A stretch of 35,388 nt of DNA from Pseudomonadota bacterium (GCA_023458315.1 JAEXAH010000136.1:1-35388); one strand, 5' to 3'. Positions 1 through 8,899 are shown, counted from the stretch's first letter. Translations and numbers: made by a program. The notes: a model not told the origin generated them from the sequence alone.

Positions 1-102
1 ACTTGCCGAGCAGAATTCATAGCGCTTCTCAAGCGCCTTGAACGGGACGTCGTGATGATGGCCGACCACGCGGTCCTTTCCGATCCAGTTCAAACTCGGC
101 AT
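1..102 (-). CDS. Site-specific (adenine) DNA methyltransferase, N-terminal fragment cut by window edge
   Basis: Only the first 34 codons are inside the window; the gene runs off the left end. The protein starts MPSLNWIGKDRVVGHHHDVP and continues FKALEKRYEF. This matches my memory of the start of type III-like adenine-specific methyltransferases (M-P-x-L-x-W-I-G-K-x-x-V-x-x-H-H-x-x-V-P-F), which methylate adenine in restriction-modification or orphan systems. The catalytic D/NPPY motif and SAM-binding motif lie outside, so the assignment rests on this N-terminal signature alone. The ATG at 102-100 is chosen because the family begins exactly there; the frame stays open further upstream, and the Shine-Dalgarno is weak. 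Local base composition is less GC-rich than the kdp genes next door, which would fit an acquired locus, but the stretch is too short to prove it. Confidence 0.55.
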   Translation of the reverse strand, partial: MPSLNWIGKDRVVGHHHDVPFKALEKRYEFCSAS

Positions 103-281
103 CGCAAATTGCTCGGCGGATGTGAAAAACTTGCGGACATCACTATCGAAAGGGGTGGGGTGCGTCAATCTCCGCGTGTCCTGGGGGCGGTGTAAACGCC
201 GTCTTTATGGCTTCCCGCATGGAACGCTGATGCGCTTGGGGGGTAACGATTTCCGTGCTGGAATCTCAACCGGAGTCCCTG

Positions 282-365
282 ATGCCCGACATCGTTTTCA
301 TCACCGTTCTGGTGGCCTTCTTCGCGGCGGGCGGCCTGTTCGTCCGCGCCTGCGACCGCCTCTGA
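282..365 (+). CDS. Small 27-residue membrane peptide upstream of kdpF
   Basis: A 27-codon frame starting MPDIVFITVLVAFF and ending GLFVRACDRL, with GGAG at 272-275 six bases before the ATG. It consists of one hydrophobic helix followed by a short positively charged tail with a cysteine (R-A-C-D-R-L). Similar tiny hydrophobic peptides with a C-terminal C-[DE]-R-L motif occur, as I recall, before kdpF in other bacteria, usually annotated as hypothetical. It lies 15 bases before kdpF and is too short for most gene callers. It may be an additional Kdp subunit or assembly peptide in the inner membrane. That role is inference; only the frame, ribosome site, hydrophobic profile and position are visible. 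Confidence 0.6.
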   Translation: MPDIVFITVLVAFFAAGGLFVRACDRL

Positions 366-380
366 CGAAAGGCGCCTGTC

Positions 381-470
381 ATGTCGCTCGATCTCATCCT
401 TGGCGCGTTCACTGCGCTTGGTCTTCTGGGCTATCTCGGCTTCGTGCTGATCCGCCCAGAGCGTTTCTAG
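381..470 (+). CDS. kdpF: KdpF, small subunit of the Kdp potassium ATPase
   Basis: A 29-residue single-helix membrane peptide: MSLDLILGAFTALGLLGYL, then a short stretch ending in RPERF. The D-L-I-L-G-A start and the R-P-E-R-F end are the recognised KdpF signature. In the family this peptide stabilises the KdpABC complex in the inner membrane. A GAAAGG at 366-371 precedes the ATG by nine bases. The stop codon is ten bases before kdpA, whose Shine-Dalgarno (GGAGG at 471-475) immediately follows the KdpF stop, so the genes are clearly co-transcribed. Confidence 0.92.
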   Translation: MSLDLILGAFTALGLLGYLGFVLIRPERF

Positions 471-480
471 GGAGGGTGCC

Positions 481-2175
481 ATGGACGCCTCCGGCATCCT
501 GCAAATCCTGATCTACATCGCCATCATCGTCGCCCTGACGCCGCTGCTGGGCGGCTTCATGGCCCGGCTGTTCGGCGGCCAACGTGTGTTGCTGTCGCCG
601 CTGCTCGGCCCGGTCGAGCGCGGCATCTATAAGGTTTGCGGCATCGACGCCAGCCGCGAACAGCACTGGACCGGCTATGCCCTGTCCCTGCTGGTGTTCA
701 ACCTGGGCGGCGCGTTGCTGCTGTACGGCCTGCTGCGTCTGCAATCCTGGTTGCCGTTCAATCCGGCGGGCATGGCCGACGTGGCGCCCGATCTGGCGTT
801 CAACACCGCCGTCAGCTTCGTCACCAACACCAACTGGCAGTCCTATGGCGGTGAAACCACCCTGGGCTATCTGGTGCAGATGGCTGGGCTGACCGTGCAG
901 AATTTCGTCTCGGCGGCCACCGGCATCGCCGTCGCCGTGGCGCTGATCCGGGGCTTTTCCCGCGCCAACGCCCGCGCCGTCGGCAATTTCCATGTGGATC
1001 TGGTGCGCGCCACCCTGTACCTGCTGCTGCCGCTGTGCCTGATCGGCGCCCTGGTGCTGGTGTGGCAGGGCGTGCCGCAGAATCTGGACGCCTATGTCCG
1101 GGCCACCACGTTGGAGGGCGCCCAGCAGGTGATCGCCCAGGGGCCGGTGGCCAGTCAGATGATGATCAAGCATCTGGGCACCAATGGCGGCGGCTTCTTC
1201 AACACCAACGCGTCGCATCCCTACGAGAACCCCACCGCCCTGGTCAACCTGATCCACATGGTGGCGATCTTCGCCATCGGTGCCGGTCTGACCAACACCT
1301 TCGGCCGCATGGTCGGCGACCAGCGCCAGGGCTGGGCCATCCTGGGGGCCATGGGGGTGCTGTTCGTGGTGGGTGTCGGCATCACCTATTGGGCCGAGTC
1401 CCAGGGCAATCCGGCGTTGTCCATGGTGCAGGCGGGCGGCGGCATGGAAGGCAAGGAGGTGCGCTTCGGCATCGCCCTGTCCACGCTGTTCGCCGTCGTC
1501 ACCACGGCGGCCAGTTGCGGCGCGGTCAACGCCATGCATGACAGCCTGATGCCGCTGGCGGGCATGGTGCCGCTGGTCAACATGATGCTGGGCGAGATCG
1601 TCGTCGGCGGCGTCGGCGCCGGGCTGTACGGCATGATGCTGTTCGTCATCCTGGCGGTGTTCATCGCCGGGCTGATGGTCGGCCGCACCCCGGAATACCT
1701 GGGCAAGAAGATCGAGGCCAAAGAGGTCAAGCTGGCGGTTCTGGCCGTGCTGGTCTTTCCCCTGGGCGTCCTGGGGCTGGGCGGCGTCGGCCTGCTGGCC
1801 GGGGCCTCGGCCATTCCGGCGGGCGGGCCGCACGGCCTGTCGGAACTGCTGTACGCCTATACCTCGGCCACCGCCAACAACGGCTCGGCCTTCGGCGGCT
1901 TCGGTGCCAACACGGTGCTGCACAACACCCTGCTGGGGCTGGCCATGCTGCTGGGGCGTTTCGCGGTGATCATTCCGGTCCTGGCCATCGCCGGGTCGGT
2001 GGCGGCCAAGCGCAAGGTGCCTGCCTCGGCCGGAACCTTTCCCACCCATGGCGGGCTGTTCGTCGCCCTGCTGGTGGGGGTGATCCTGGTGGTCGGCGGC
2101 CTGACCTTCTTTCCCGTTCTCGCCCTGGGGCCGATCGCCGAGCACCTGATGCTCGGCACCGGCACCCTGTTCTGA
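481..2175 (+). CDS. kdpA: KdpA, potassium-binding channel subunit of the Kdp ATPase
   Basis: 564 residues, close to the roughly 557 of E. coli KdpA. It forms the K+-selective channel-like subunit of the KdpFABC P-type ATPase in the inner membrane. The four pore-loop signatures of the superfamily of K+ transporters are visible: TNTNWQSYGGE near residue 115, GTNGGGFFN near 235, the T-T-A-A-S-C-G-A-V-N segment near 342, and TSATANNGSAFGGFG near 465. About ten hydrophobic segments are interspersed. The ATG follows a strong GGAGG (471-475). The protein is full length, with no frameshift. Kdp is typically expressed under K+ limitation, consistent with the kdpDE genes downstream. Confidence 0.97.
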   Translation: MDASGILQILIYIAIIVALTPLLGGFMARLFGGQRVLLSPLLGPVERGIYKVCGIDASREQHWTGYALSLLVFNLGGALLLYGLLRLQSWLPFNPAGMADVAPDLAFNTAVSFVTNTNWQSYGGETTLGYLVQMAGLTVQNFVSAATGIAVAVALIRGFSRANARAVGNFHVDLVRATLYLLLPLCLIGALVLVWQGVPQNLDAYVRATTLEGAQQVIAQGPVASQMMIKHLGTNGGGFFNTNASHPYENPTALVNLIHMVAIFAIGAGLTNTFGRMVGDQRQGWAILGAMGVLFVVGVGITYWAESQGNPALSMVQAGGGMEGKEVRFGIALSTLFAVVTTAASCGAVNAMHDSLMPLAGMVPLVNMMLGEIVVGGVGAGLYGMMLFVILAVFIAGLMVGRTPEYLGKKIEAKEVKLAVLAVLVFPLGVLGLGGVGLLAGASAIPAGGPHGLSELLYAYTSATANNGSAFGGFGANTVLHNTLLGLAMLLGRFAVIIPVLAIAGSVAAKRKVPASAGTFPTHGGLFVALLVGVILVVGGLTFFPVLALGPIAEHLMLGTGTLF

Positions 2176-2186
2176 GAGGTTTCCCG

Positions 2187-4229
2187 ATGAGCATTCATCG
2201 TCCGCATGCGTTGTCGCTGTTCGACGCCCCCATCCTGGCCCGCGCCGTCAGGGATGCCGTGGTCAAGCTCGATCCGCGTCAATTGATCCAAAATCCGGTG
2301 ATGTTCGCCACCGCCCTGGTGGCGGTGCTGTCCACCATTCTCTCGCTGTCCGATCCCCAGGCCGCCCATTTCGGCGTCATGGTGCAGATCAGCCTGTGGC
2401 TGTGGTTCACCGTGCTGTTCGCCAATTTCGCCGAGGCCATCGCCGAAGGGCGCGGCAAGGCCCAGGCCGCCGCCCTGCGCGGCACCAGGACCGGCACCCT
2501 GGCGAAGAAAGTCGCCGCCGCCGATGCCGACCGCCACCACGAGGTGGCGGCCGATACCCTGCGCGCCGGGGATCTGGTGGTGTGCGAGGCCGGGGACACC
2601 ATTCCCGGCGATGGCGACGTGGTGGCGGGCATCGCCACCGTGGACGAAAGCGCCATCACCGGCGAATCGGCGCCGGTGATCCGCGAATCGGGCGGCGACC
2701 GCTCGGCGGTGACGGGCGGCACGCGCGTGGTGTCGGACCGCGTGGTGGTGCGGATCACCACCAATCCCGGCGAATCCTTTCTGGACCGCATGATCGCCCT
2801 GGTCGAAGGCGCCAAGCGGCAGAAGACCCCCAACGAGGTGGCGCTGACCATCCTGCTGGTGGGCATGAGCCTGATCTTCCTGGTCGTGGTCGCCACCCTG
2901 CCGGCCTTTGCCTGGTGGTCGGGGGCGGCGGTGCCCATGGTGTTCCTGATCGCGCTGTTCGTGACGCTGATCCCCACCACCATCGGCGGCCTGCTGTCGG
3001 CCATCGGCATCGCGGGCATGGATCGGCTGGTGAAGTTCAACGTCATCGCCAAGTCGGGCCGTTCGGTCGAGGCGGCGGGCGACATCGACGTGCTGTTGCT
3101 GGACAAGACCGGCACCATCACCCTGGGCGCCCGGCAGGCGGCGGAATTCATCCCGCTGTCCACCGTCAACGAACGCGATCTGGCCGAGGCCGCCTTCCTG
3201 TCGTCGCTGGCCGACGACACCCCCGAGGGCAAGTCCATCGTGGCGCTGGCCAAGGCCCGCTTCGGGCTGGTGGAACCGGTCGGGGTGGACATGGCCTTCA
3301 TCGCGTTCTCGGCCCATACCCGCATGAGCGGCGTCGACATGGGCGGTGCGGAAATCCGCAAGGGCGCGTCCGATGCCATCGCCGCCCACGTGGCGGAGAA
3401 GAGCGGCCGCGCCGCCCCCAAGGAACTGGTGCAGGCGGTCGAACGTGTCGGCAAGGCGGGCGGCACGCCGCTGGTGGTGGCGCGCGACGGCCGTCCGTTG
3501 GGGGTGATCCATCTCAAGGACGTCATCAAGCCCGGCATCCGCGACCGTTTCGCCACCCTGCGCGCCATGGGCATCAGGACGGTGATGATCACCGGCGACA
3601 ACCCGCTGACCGCCGCCGCCATCGCCGCCGAGGCGGGGGTGGACGATTTCCTGGCCGAGGCGACGCCGGAACGGAAGCTGGACCTGATCCGCGAGTACCA
3701 GAAGGGCGGGCGGCTGGTCGCCATGTGCGGCGACGGTTCCAACGATGCCCCGGCCTTGGCCCAGGCCGACGTGGGCGTCGCCATGAACACCGGCACCCAG
3801 GCGGCGCGCGAGGCGGGCAACATGGTGGATCTGGAAAGCGACCCGACCAAGCTGATCGAGATCGTGATGATCGGCAAGCAATTGCTGATGAGCCGGGGCT
3901 CGCTGACCACCTTCTCCATCGCCAACGACGTCGCCAAGTATTTCGCCATCATCCCGGCGCTGTTCATCGCCGCCTATCCGCAATTGCAGGCGCTGAACGT
4001 CATGAATCTGGCCAGCCCGCAATCGGCCATCCTGTCGGCCATCATCTTCAACGCCCTGATCATCATCGCGTTGATCCCGCTGGCGCTGAAGGGCGTGGCC
4101 TATCGTCCCGCCAGCGCCGAGACGCTGTTGAAGCGCAACCTGCTGGTCTATGGGCTGGGCGGATTGGCGGTGCCGTTCGTCGGCATCAAGCTGATCGACC
4201 TTGCGGTCGCCGCCCTTGGCCTCGCCTGA
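2187..4229 (+). CDS. kdpB: KdpB, catalytic P-type ATPase subunit
   Basis: 680 residues, the usual KdpB length. This is the ATP-hydrolysing subunit of the K+ pump. The actuator motif DESAITGES is present (near residue 153), as is the phosphorylation motif DKTGT with the acceptor Asp at about residue 306. The MITGDNPLTA and GDGSNDAPAL hinge motifs of P-type ATPases are also present. Membrane helices lie at about residues 35-80, 220-275 and 575-680. The TGES serine whose phosphorylation inhibits E. coli KdpB at high K+ is conserved. The ATG lies 11 bases after kdpA, with GAGAGG just before it. Nothing is truncated. Confidence 0.97.
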   Translation: MSIHRPHALSLFDAPILARAVRDAVVKLDPRQLIQNPVMFATALVAVLSTILSLSDPQAAHFGVMVQISLWLWFTVLFANFAEAIAEGRGKAQAAALRGTRTGTLAKKVAAADADRHHEVAADTLRAGDLVVCEAGDTIPGDGDVVAGIATVDESAITGESAPVIRESGGDRSAVTGGTRVVSDRVVVRITTNPGESFLDRMIALVEGAKRQKTPNEVALTILLVGMSLIFLVVVATLPAFAWWSGAAVPMVFLIALFVTLIPTTIGGLLSAIGIAGMDRLVKFNVIAKSGRSVEAAGDIDVLLLDKTGTITLGARQAAEFIPLSTVNERDLAEAAFLSSLADDTPEGKSIVALAKARFGLVEPVGVDMAFIAFSAHTRMSGVDMGGAEIRKGASDAIAAHVAEKSGRAAPKELVQAVERVGKAGGTPLVVARDGRPLGVIHLKDVIKPGIRDRFATLRAMGIRTVMITGDNPLTAAAIAAEAGVDDFLAEATPERKLDLIREYQKGGRLVAMCGDGSNDAPALAQADVGVAMNTGTQAAREAGNMVDLESDPTKLIEIVMIGKQLLMSRGSLTTFSIANDVAKYFAIIPALFIAAYPQLQALNVMNLASPQSAILSAIIFNALIIIALIPLALKGVAYRPASAETLLKRNLLVYGLGGLAVPFVGIKLIDLAVAALGLA

Positions 4230-4242
4230 TCGGAGCATGACC

Positions 4243-4857
4243 ATGTTGAAGGAACTTCGTCCCGCCCTGGTGCTGCTGGCGGTCATGACAATCGTCACCG
4301 GCATCGCCTATCCCCTGGCCGTCACCGGTCTGTCCCAGGCGCTTTTCCCCTGGCAGGCCCGGGGCAGTCTGATCGAACGGGACGGCCGGGTGATCGGCTC
4401 GGCCGTGATCGGCCAGTCCTTCGCCGGTCCGGCCTATTTCTGGGGCCGCCCGTCGGCCACCACCGGGGCCGATCCCGCCGACCCGGCCAAAAGCGTGGCC
4501 GCCCCCTACAACGCCGCCAATTCCATGGCCAGCAATCTGGCCCCCACCAGCCGGGCGCTGGCCGAGGGCGTGGCGGTGACGGCCCAGGCGCTGCGGGCCG
4601 CCCATCCCGACCAGAAAGGGGCGGTGCCGATGGATCTGGCGACGGCGTCGGCCAGTGGACTGGACCCGCACATCACCCCGGCGGCGGCGGCCTATCAGGT
4701 CAAGCGGGTGGCGCTGGCCCGCCGGGTCGCGGTCGAGGACGTGCAGGCGGTGCTGGCCGCCCATGTGGAAGGCCGCGACCTGGGCATGCTGGGCGAGCCC
4801 CGGGTCAACGTGCTGAAGCTCAACCTGGCGCTGGACGAACGCTGGCCAATGCAATGA
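4243..4857 (+). CDS. kdpC: KdpC, accessory subunit of the Kdp ATPase
   Basis: 204 residues with one N-terminal membrane anchor (about residues 5-27) and a periplasmic domain carrying the KdpC signatures FPWQARGSL, GRPSAT, ATASASGLDPHITP and NVLKLNLALDE. In the family KdpC stabilises the KdpA-KdpB complex and supports ATP binding. Start choice: GGAG at 4232-4235 is seven bases before the ATG at 4243 but only one base before the ATG at 4237, so 4243 is preferred (protein MLKELRPALVLL). The ATG at 4237 would add two residues. It begins 13 bases after kdpB. Confidence 0.95.
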   Translation: MLKELRPALVLLAVMTIVTGIAYPLAVTGLSQALFPWQARGSLIERDGRVIGSAVIGQSFAGPAYFWGRPSATTGADPADPAKSVAAPYNAANSMASNLAPTSRALAEGVAVTAQALRAAHPDQKGAVPMDLATASASGLDPHITPAAAAYQVKRVALARRVAVEDVQAVLAAHVEGRDLGMLGEPRVNVLKLNLALDERWPMQ

Positions 4858-4867
4858 ACTGGTGATT

Positions 4868-7567
4868 ATGACTGACGATCGTGACGAGCGCCCCTCTCCC
4901 GACGCCCTTCTCGCCGAGGCCCGGCGCGAGGGGCGCGGGCATTTGAAGATCTTCCTGGGCGCCGCCCCCGGCGTGGGGAAGACCTATGCCATGCTGGAAA
5001 CCGCCCACGAACGGCGCCGCGAAGGCGTCGATATCGTCGCCGGAGTGGTCGAGCATCACGGCCGCCGCGAAACCCAGGCGTTGCTGGACGGGATCGAGCT
5101 GCTGCCGCCGCGCCTGACCGAATACCGGGGCAGGACCTTCCACGAGATGGACCTGGACGGGCTGCTCAAGCGTTGTCCGCGCATCGCCCTGGTGGACGAA
5201 CTGGCCCATACCAACATCCCCGGTTCGCGCCACGTCAAACGCTGGCAGGACGTCGAGGAATTGCTGGCGGCCGGGATCGACGTCTATTCCACCCTCAACA
5301 TCCAGCATCTGGAATCCATCAACGACATCGTCGAACAGATTTCCGGCGTCAAGGTCCGGGAAACCCTGCCCGACGACGTGCTGGCCACCGCCGACGAGAT
5401 CGAACTGATCGACCTGCCGCCCCAGGACCTGATCAAGCGGCTGGAAGAAGGCAAGGTCTATGTGCCCGAACAGGCCCGGCGGGCGGTGCACAGCTTCTTT
5501 TCGCCCGGCAACCTGACGGCGCTGCGCGAACTGGCGCTGCGCCACGCCGCCGAGCGGGTCGACCGCCAGATGGTGGATTACATGCGCGCCCACGCCATTC
5601 CCGGTCCGTGGCCCGCGCGGGAACGGGTGCTGGTGTGCATCGACGAAAAGGTCGATGCCGACCGGCTGGTCCGCGTCGCCAAGCGCGCGGCGGAACGGCG
5701 CGGTGCCGCCTGGGGGGCGGTGACGGTGGAAACCGCCCGCGCCCACGCCTTGTCCGAGGCCGAGATGGACCGCGTCGACGCCGCCCTGCGGCTGGCCGCC
5801 CAATTGGGGGGCGAGACGACGACCCTGCAAGGCGACGACGTCGCCGATTGCGTCCTGACCTATGCGCGTGAACGCAACTGCACCCAGATCGTGGTCGGAC
5901 GCGGCCGCAAGGCCGGGTGGTTCGGCCGCCTGGGCAAGTCGGTGACGGAACGGCTGATCGACCGTTCGGGCGATTTCAACGTGCTGGTGGTCGGCGGCGA
6001 GGACGAGCCAAAACCCCGGACGGTGCTGCCCCGGGCGGTGCCGGTCAGCGGCTGGCGGCTGTGGCTGGGCTATCTGTTCGCCCTGGCCGCCACCGGCGCC
6101 GCCACCGGCCTGGGCTTCCTGATCGATCTGTGGCTGCCCATCGCCAACATTTCGGTGGCCTATCTGCTGGCGGTGATGGTGGTTGCCATGAAGTCGGGGC
6201 TGCGGGCCGGCATCCTGGCTTCGCTGCTCAGCTTCGCCGCCTTCAACTTCTTCTTCACCGAGCCGCGCTGGACCCTGGCCATCACCGATACCCAGAACAT
6301 CCTGACCGTGGTGTTCTTCCTGATCGCGGCGGTGGTGATCAGCAACATGGCGGCCCGGTTGCGCGCCCAGGTCCGCGCCACCCGCGAAAGCGTGCGGCGT
6401 ACCACCAACCTGTACGATTTCGGCCGCAAGATCACCGCCGCCGCCACCCTGGACGACGTGTTGTGGGCGGTGGTCCATCATGTGGCCGCCACCCTGCACG
6501 GCAAGTCGCTGGTGCTGATGCCGGGCGGGCAGGGGTTGGCCATCGCCGCCGGTTATCCGCCCGAGGACCAGATCGACGACAAATCGGCCGCCGCCGCCGA
6601 TTGGGCCTGGACCCACGGCAAGCTGGCCGGGCGCGGCTCGACCACGCTGCCTGCCGCCGCCTGGCTGTTCCTGCCGTTGCGCACCGGGCGCGGGGCGGTG
6701 GGGGTGCTGGGGGTGCAGATGACCGAGGATGCCGACATGCCGTCGCCCGCGCAATTGCGGCTGCTGGAAACCCTGGCCGACCAGGCCGCCGTGGCCATCG
6801 AGCGCACCACCCTGGCGGCCGACATCGAAACGGCGCGGGTCGCCACCGAACGGGAACGGCTGCGCGCCGCGCTGCTGTCGTCGTTGTCCCACGATCTGCG
6901 CACGCCGCTGGTGTCCATCATGGGGGCGGCGGGCACCATGCTGGCCTATGACAGATCGCTGGACGACGACAATCGCCGCGATCTCGCCCAGACCATCCAG
7001 GACGAGGCCGAGCGGTTGAACCGTTTCGTGCAGAACCTGCTGGACATGACCCGGCTGGGGTCGGGGGCGCTGAAGCCCCGCGTCGATTGGGTCGATTTGC
7101 GCGACGTGGTGGCGGCGGCGGTCAGGCGCACCGAGCGTCTGGCCCGCAACCACGCCATCAGGATCGACATCGACGCCCGCATGCCGCTGCTGTGCCTGGA
7201 CGCGGTGCTGATGGAGCAGGTGATCTTCAACCTGCTGGACAATGCCTGTAAATACGCGCCGCCGGGCACGCCGGTGAAGGTGTGGGCCATGCGCACCGAC
7301 CGGCACATCGCCATCGAGGTGGCCGACCAGGGGCCGGGCATCCCGCCCGAGGACCGCGAAAAGGTGTTCGACATGTTCTATCGGGTCCAGGCCGCCGATT
7401 CCCAGGTGGCGGGGACCGGGCTGGGGCTTGCCATCTGCCGCGGCATCGTCGAGGCTCATGGCGGCACCATCAAGGCCGAGCCCGGCCTGCATGGCGGCGG
7501 CACCTGCATCATCGTCCACCTGCCGCTGCCGCCCGACCTGGACCTGCCCGCGAAGGAAAACGCCTGA
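4868..7567 (+). CDS. kdpD: KdpD, osmosensitive K+ sensor histidine kinase
   Basis: 899 residues, the standard KdpD length. Domain order is as follows. An N-terminal KdpD domain carries the Walker A-like GAAPGVGKT at 31-39 and a DELAHTN Walker B-like motif. A universal-stress-like domain spans about 245-370. Four close membrane helices span about 395-500, followed by a GAF-like region at about 510-640. A HisKA domain has SHDLRTPL with the phospho-accepting His at about 675. The HATPase domain shows NLLDNACKYAPP, DQGPGIPP and GTGLGLAIC. The family senses K+ limitation and phosphorylates KdpE. The start is uncertain: GTG at 4862 is in frame and adds M-I, and neither start has a clear Shine-Dalgarno. 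The TGA overlaps the kdpE ATG by one base (TGATG), implying translational coupling. Confidence 0.96.
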   Translation: MTDDRDERPSPDALLAEARREGRGHLKIFLGAAPGVGKTYAMLETAHERRREGVDIVAGVVEHHGRRETQALLDGIELLPPRLTEYRGRTFHEMDLDGLLKRCPRIALVDELAHTNIPGSRHVKRWQDVEELLAAGIDVYSTLNIQHLESINDIVEQISGVKVRETLPDDVLATADEIELIDLPPQDLIKRLEEGKVYVPEQARRAVHSFFSPGNLTALRELALRHAAERVDRQMVDYMRAHAIPGPWPARERVLVCIDEKVDADRLVRVAKRAAERRGAAWGAVTVETARAHALSEAEMDRVDAALRLAAQLGGETTTLQGDDVADCVLTYARERNCTQIVVGRGRKAGWFGRLGKSVTERLIDRSGDFNVLVVGGEDEPKPRTVLPRAVPVSGWRLWLGYLFALAATGAATGLGFLIDLWLPIANISVAYLLAVMVVAMKSGLRAGILASLLSFAAFNFFFTEPRWTLAITDTQNILTVVFFLIAAVVISNMAARLRAQVRATRESVRRTTNLYDFGRKITAAATLDDVLWAVVHHVAATLHGKSLVLMPGGQGLAIAAGYPPEDQIDDKSAAAADWAWTHGKLAGRGSTTLPAAAWLFLPLRTGRGAVGVLGVQMTEDADMPSPAQLRLLETLADQAAVAIERTTLAADIETARVATERERLRAALLSSLSHDLRTPLVSIMGAAGTMLAYDRSLDDDNRRDLAQTIQDEAERLNRFVQNLLDMTRLGSGALKPRVDWVDLRDVVAAAVRRTERLARNHAIRIDIDARMPLLCLDAVLMEQVIFNLLDNACKYAPPGTPVKVWAMRTDRHIAIEVADQGPGIPPEDREKVFDMFYRVQAADSQVAGTGLGLAICRGIVEAHGGTIKAEPGLHGGGTCIIVHLPLPPDLDLPAKENA

Positions 7568-8247
7568 TGCCGCGCATCCTGGTGATCGATGACGAGCCGC
7601 AGATCCGCAAGTTCATGCGCATCTCGCTGGCCGCCAACGGCTATGACGTGGCCGAGGCGGAAACCGCCGCCGACGGCATCGCCCAGGCCGGGGCGCAGGC
7701 CCCCGATCTGGTGGTCCTGGATCTCGGCCTGCCCGATCAGGACGGGCAAGAGGTGATCAGCGCCATCCGCGACTTTTCCACGGTGCCGATCATCGTGCTG
7801 TCGGTGCGCGCCACCGAGCTGGACAAGGTCGAGGCACTGGACCGGGGCGCCAACGACTATGTCACCAAGCCGTTCGGCGTGGCCGAACTGATGGCCCGCG
7901 TCCGCGCCGTGCTGCGCCAGCGCGGCCCGAAAGAGGACGCGGACGTGGTCGATCTTGGTCCGGTCCGCATCAATCCGACGCGGCGCACCGTCACCCGCGA
8001 CGGCGAGGAGATTCACCTGTCGCGCAAGGAATGGGAGTTGCTGGAATTCCTGGCCCGCGCCCCCGACCACGTGCTGACCCACAAGGAAATCCTGAGGGCG
8101 GTGTGGGGACCGGCGCATGTGGACGACACCGCCTATTTGCGGGTCTACGTCAACCAGTTGCGCCAAAAGCTGGAGGCCGACCCGTCGCAGCCGACCCTGC
8201 TGATCACCGAGCCGGGGGTCGGCTATCGCCTGAAGGAGCGGGAATAG
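7567..8247 (+). CDS. kdpE: KdpE, OmpR-type response regulator of the kdp operon
   Basis: 226 residues. The receiver domain has the acidic pair D8-D9, the phosphorylation site D52 in LVVLDLGLPD, and the conserved Lys101 in YVTKPF. A winged-helix DNA-binding domain follows (SRKEWELLEFLARAPDHVLTH, then a Y-L-R-V-Y-V-N-Q-L-R-Q-K-L helix and VGYRL). It is the partner of KdpD, which overlaps it, and is known in the family to activate kdp transcription under K+ limitation. I could not pick out a KdpE site in the 103-281 leader. Convergent with the next gene, whose stop is only 19 bases away; no clear terminator separates them. Confidence 0.96.
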   Translation: MPRILVIDDEPQIRKFMRISLAANGYDVAEAETAADGIAQAGAQAPDLVVLDLGLPDQDGQEVISAIRDFSTVPIIVLSVRATELDKVEALDRGANDYVTKPFGVAELMARVRAVLRQRGPKEDADVVDLGPVRINPTRRTVTRDGEEIHLSRKEWELLEFLARAPDHVLTHKEILRAVWGPAHVDDTAYLRVYVNQLRQKLEADPSQPTLLITEPGVGYRLKERE

Positions 8248-8265
8248 GCACCGGACCGCGCCGAC

Positions 8266-8844
8266 TTACCAATAGCGGACGCGGCCGGTGTCGATGTGCA
8301 CGAAGTTGGACGACGGATAGACGCCGACACCCCCGGCGCGCAACGACTTGGCGGCGCGGCCGACCAGCTTGGTGCTTTGGCCGGGAATGCGGATGTCCAC
8401 CGCCTTGCCGCGCATGTGCAGGCTGTTGTGGGCGACGCCGTCGGTGGCCGACACCAGCATGGCGTTGCTGGCGGGCGACCGATAGCCGGAAATGATGTGG
8501 ATGGCGCCCCTGCCGTTGAACTTCTTGTGCATGGCCAGCATCAGGTCCAGCAGGCGCGGGTCGATCTGCGTCACTTCGCCCGACCGGTGATCGCGCATGA
8601 AGCGGTTGATCTGCACCAGCGACTTGGGCAGATAGCGCCCCTGCGACCAATACACGGTCTTCAGCGTCTCGCCGGTATGGATGTTGTAGAGGTTCAGGCC
8701 ACGTTCCGGCAGGGCGCGCACGGCGGCCTCGACCGGACAGGTGACAAGCGCGGTGGCAGAGGCGGCGGCCGCCCCCAGGCCAAGGGTCAGGAAAGACCGG
8801 CGCGAAACGGTTTCGCGCGGGTTGGCGTCATCACTGCGATGCAT
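8266..8844 (-). CDS. Tat-exported DUF882 / YcbK-like M15 peptidase-fold protein
   Basis: 192 residues. The N-terminus has a twin-arginine export signal (SRRSFLTLGLG, Arg15-Arg16) followed by a hydrophobic alanine stretch and a likely cleavage near residue 41. The mature domain has the peptidase M15/DUF882 zinc-site pattern: S-L-H-M-R-G-K-A-V-D with His143 and Asp150, plus His183 in FVHID. ISGYRSPASN near 118 is typical of this family. Related proteins (YcbK) are periplasmic and thought to be murein endopeptidases; activity here is inferred. It is transcribed toward kdpE and lies downstream of an L,D-transpeptidase gene on the same strand, so both act on the cell wall. Full length. Confidence 0.88.
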   Translation of the reverse strand: MHRSDDANPRETVSRRSFLTLGLGAAAASATALVTCPVEAAVRALPERGLNLYNIHTGETLKTVYWSQGRYLPKSLVQINRFMRDHRSGEVTQIDPRLLDLMLAMHKKFNGRGAIHIISGYRSPASNAMLVSATDGVAHNSLHMRGKAVDIRIPGQSTKLVGRAAKSLRAGGVGVYPSSNFVHIDTGRVRYW

Positions 8845-8868
8845 ACGCTCCCCCTTTTGGAGAAGAGA

Positions 8869-8899
8869 GTCATACCACCGGGCGTGGGGCCGGAGTCAA
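8869..8899 (-). promoter_or_regulatory. Candidate promoter of the DUF882 gene
   Basis: On the minus strand, TTGACT (8899-8894) and TATGAC (8874-8869) are separated by 19 bases, upstream of the ATG at 8844. The hexamer quality is good but the spacer is longer than the usual 17. The next gene's promoter has the same layout. AGAGAAG-like purines just before the gene could serve as ribosome binding site. Confidence 0.4.

Noticed and set aside
103..281. KdpE operator and kdp promoter in the leader
   Set aside because: No convincing match to the E. coli-type T-rich KdpE site or to good -35/-10 hexamers. A GGCG/CGCC stem near 186-200 is too short to report.
409..2145. Very long open frame antisense to kdpA
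   Set aside because: Its translation is rich in His, Gln, Gly and Arg with no domain resemblance. It is the expected shadow of a GC-rich gene with strong third-position bias. The same applies to minus-strand frames across 1857-4304, 4820-7519 and 17083-20202.
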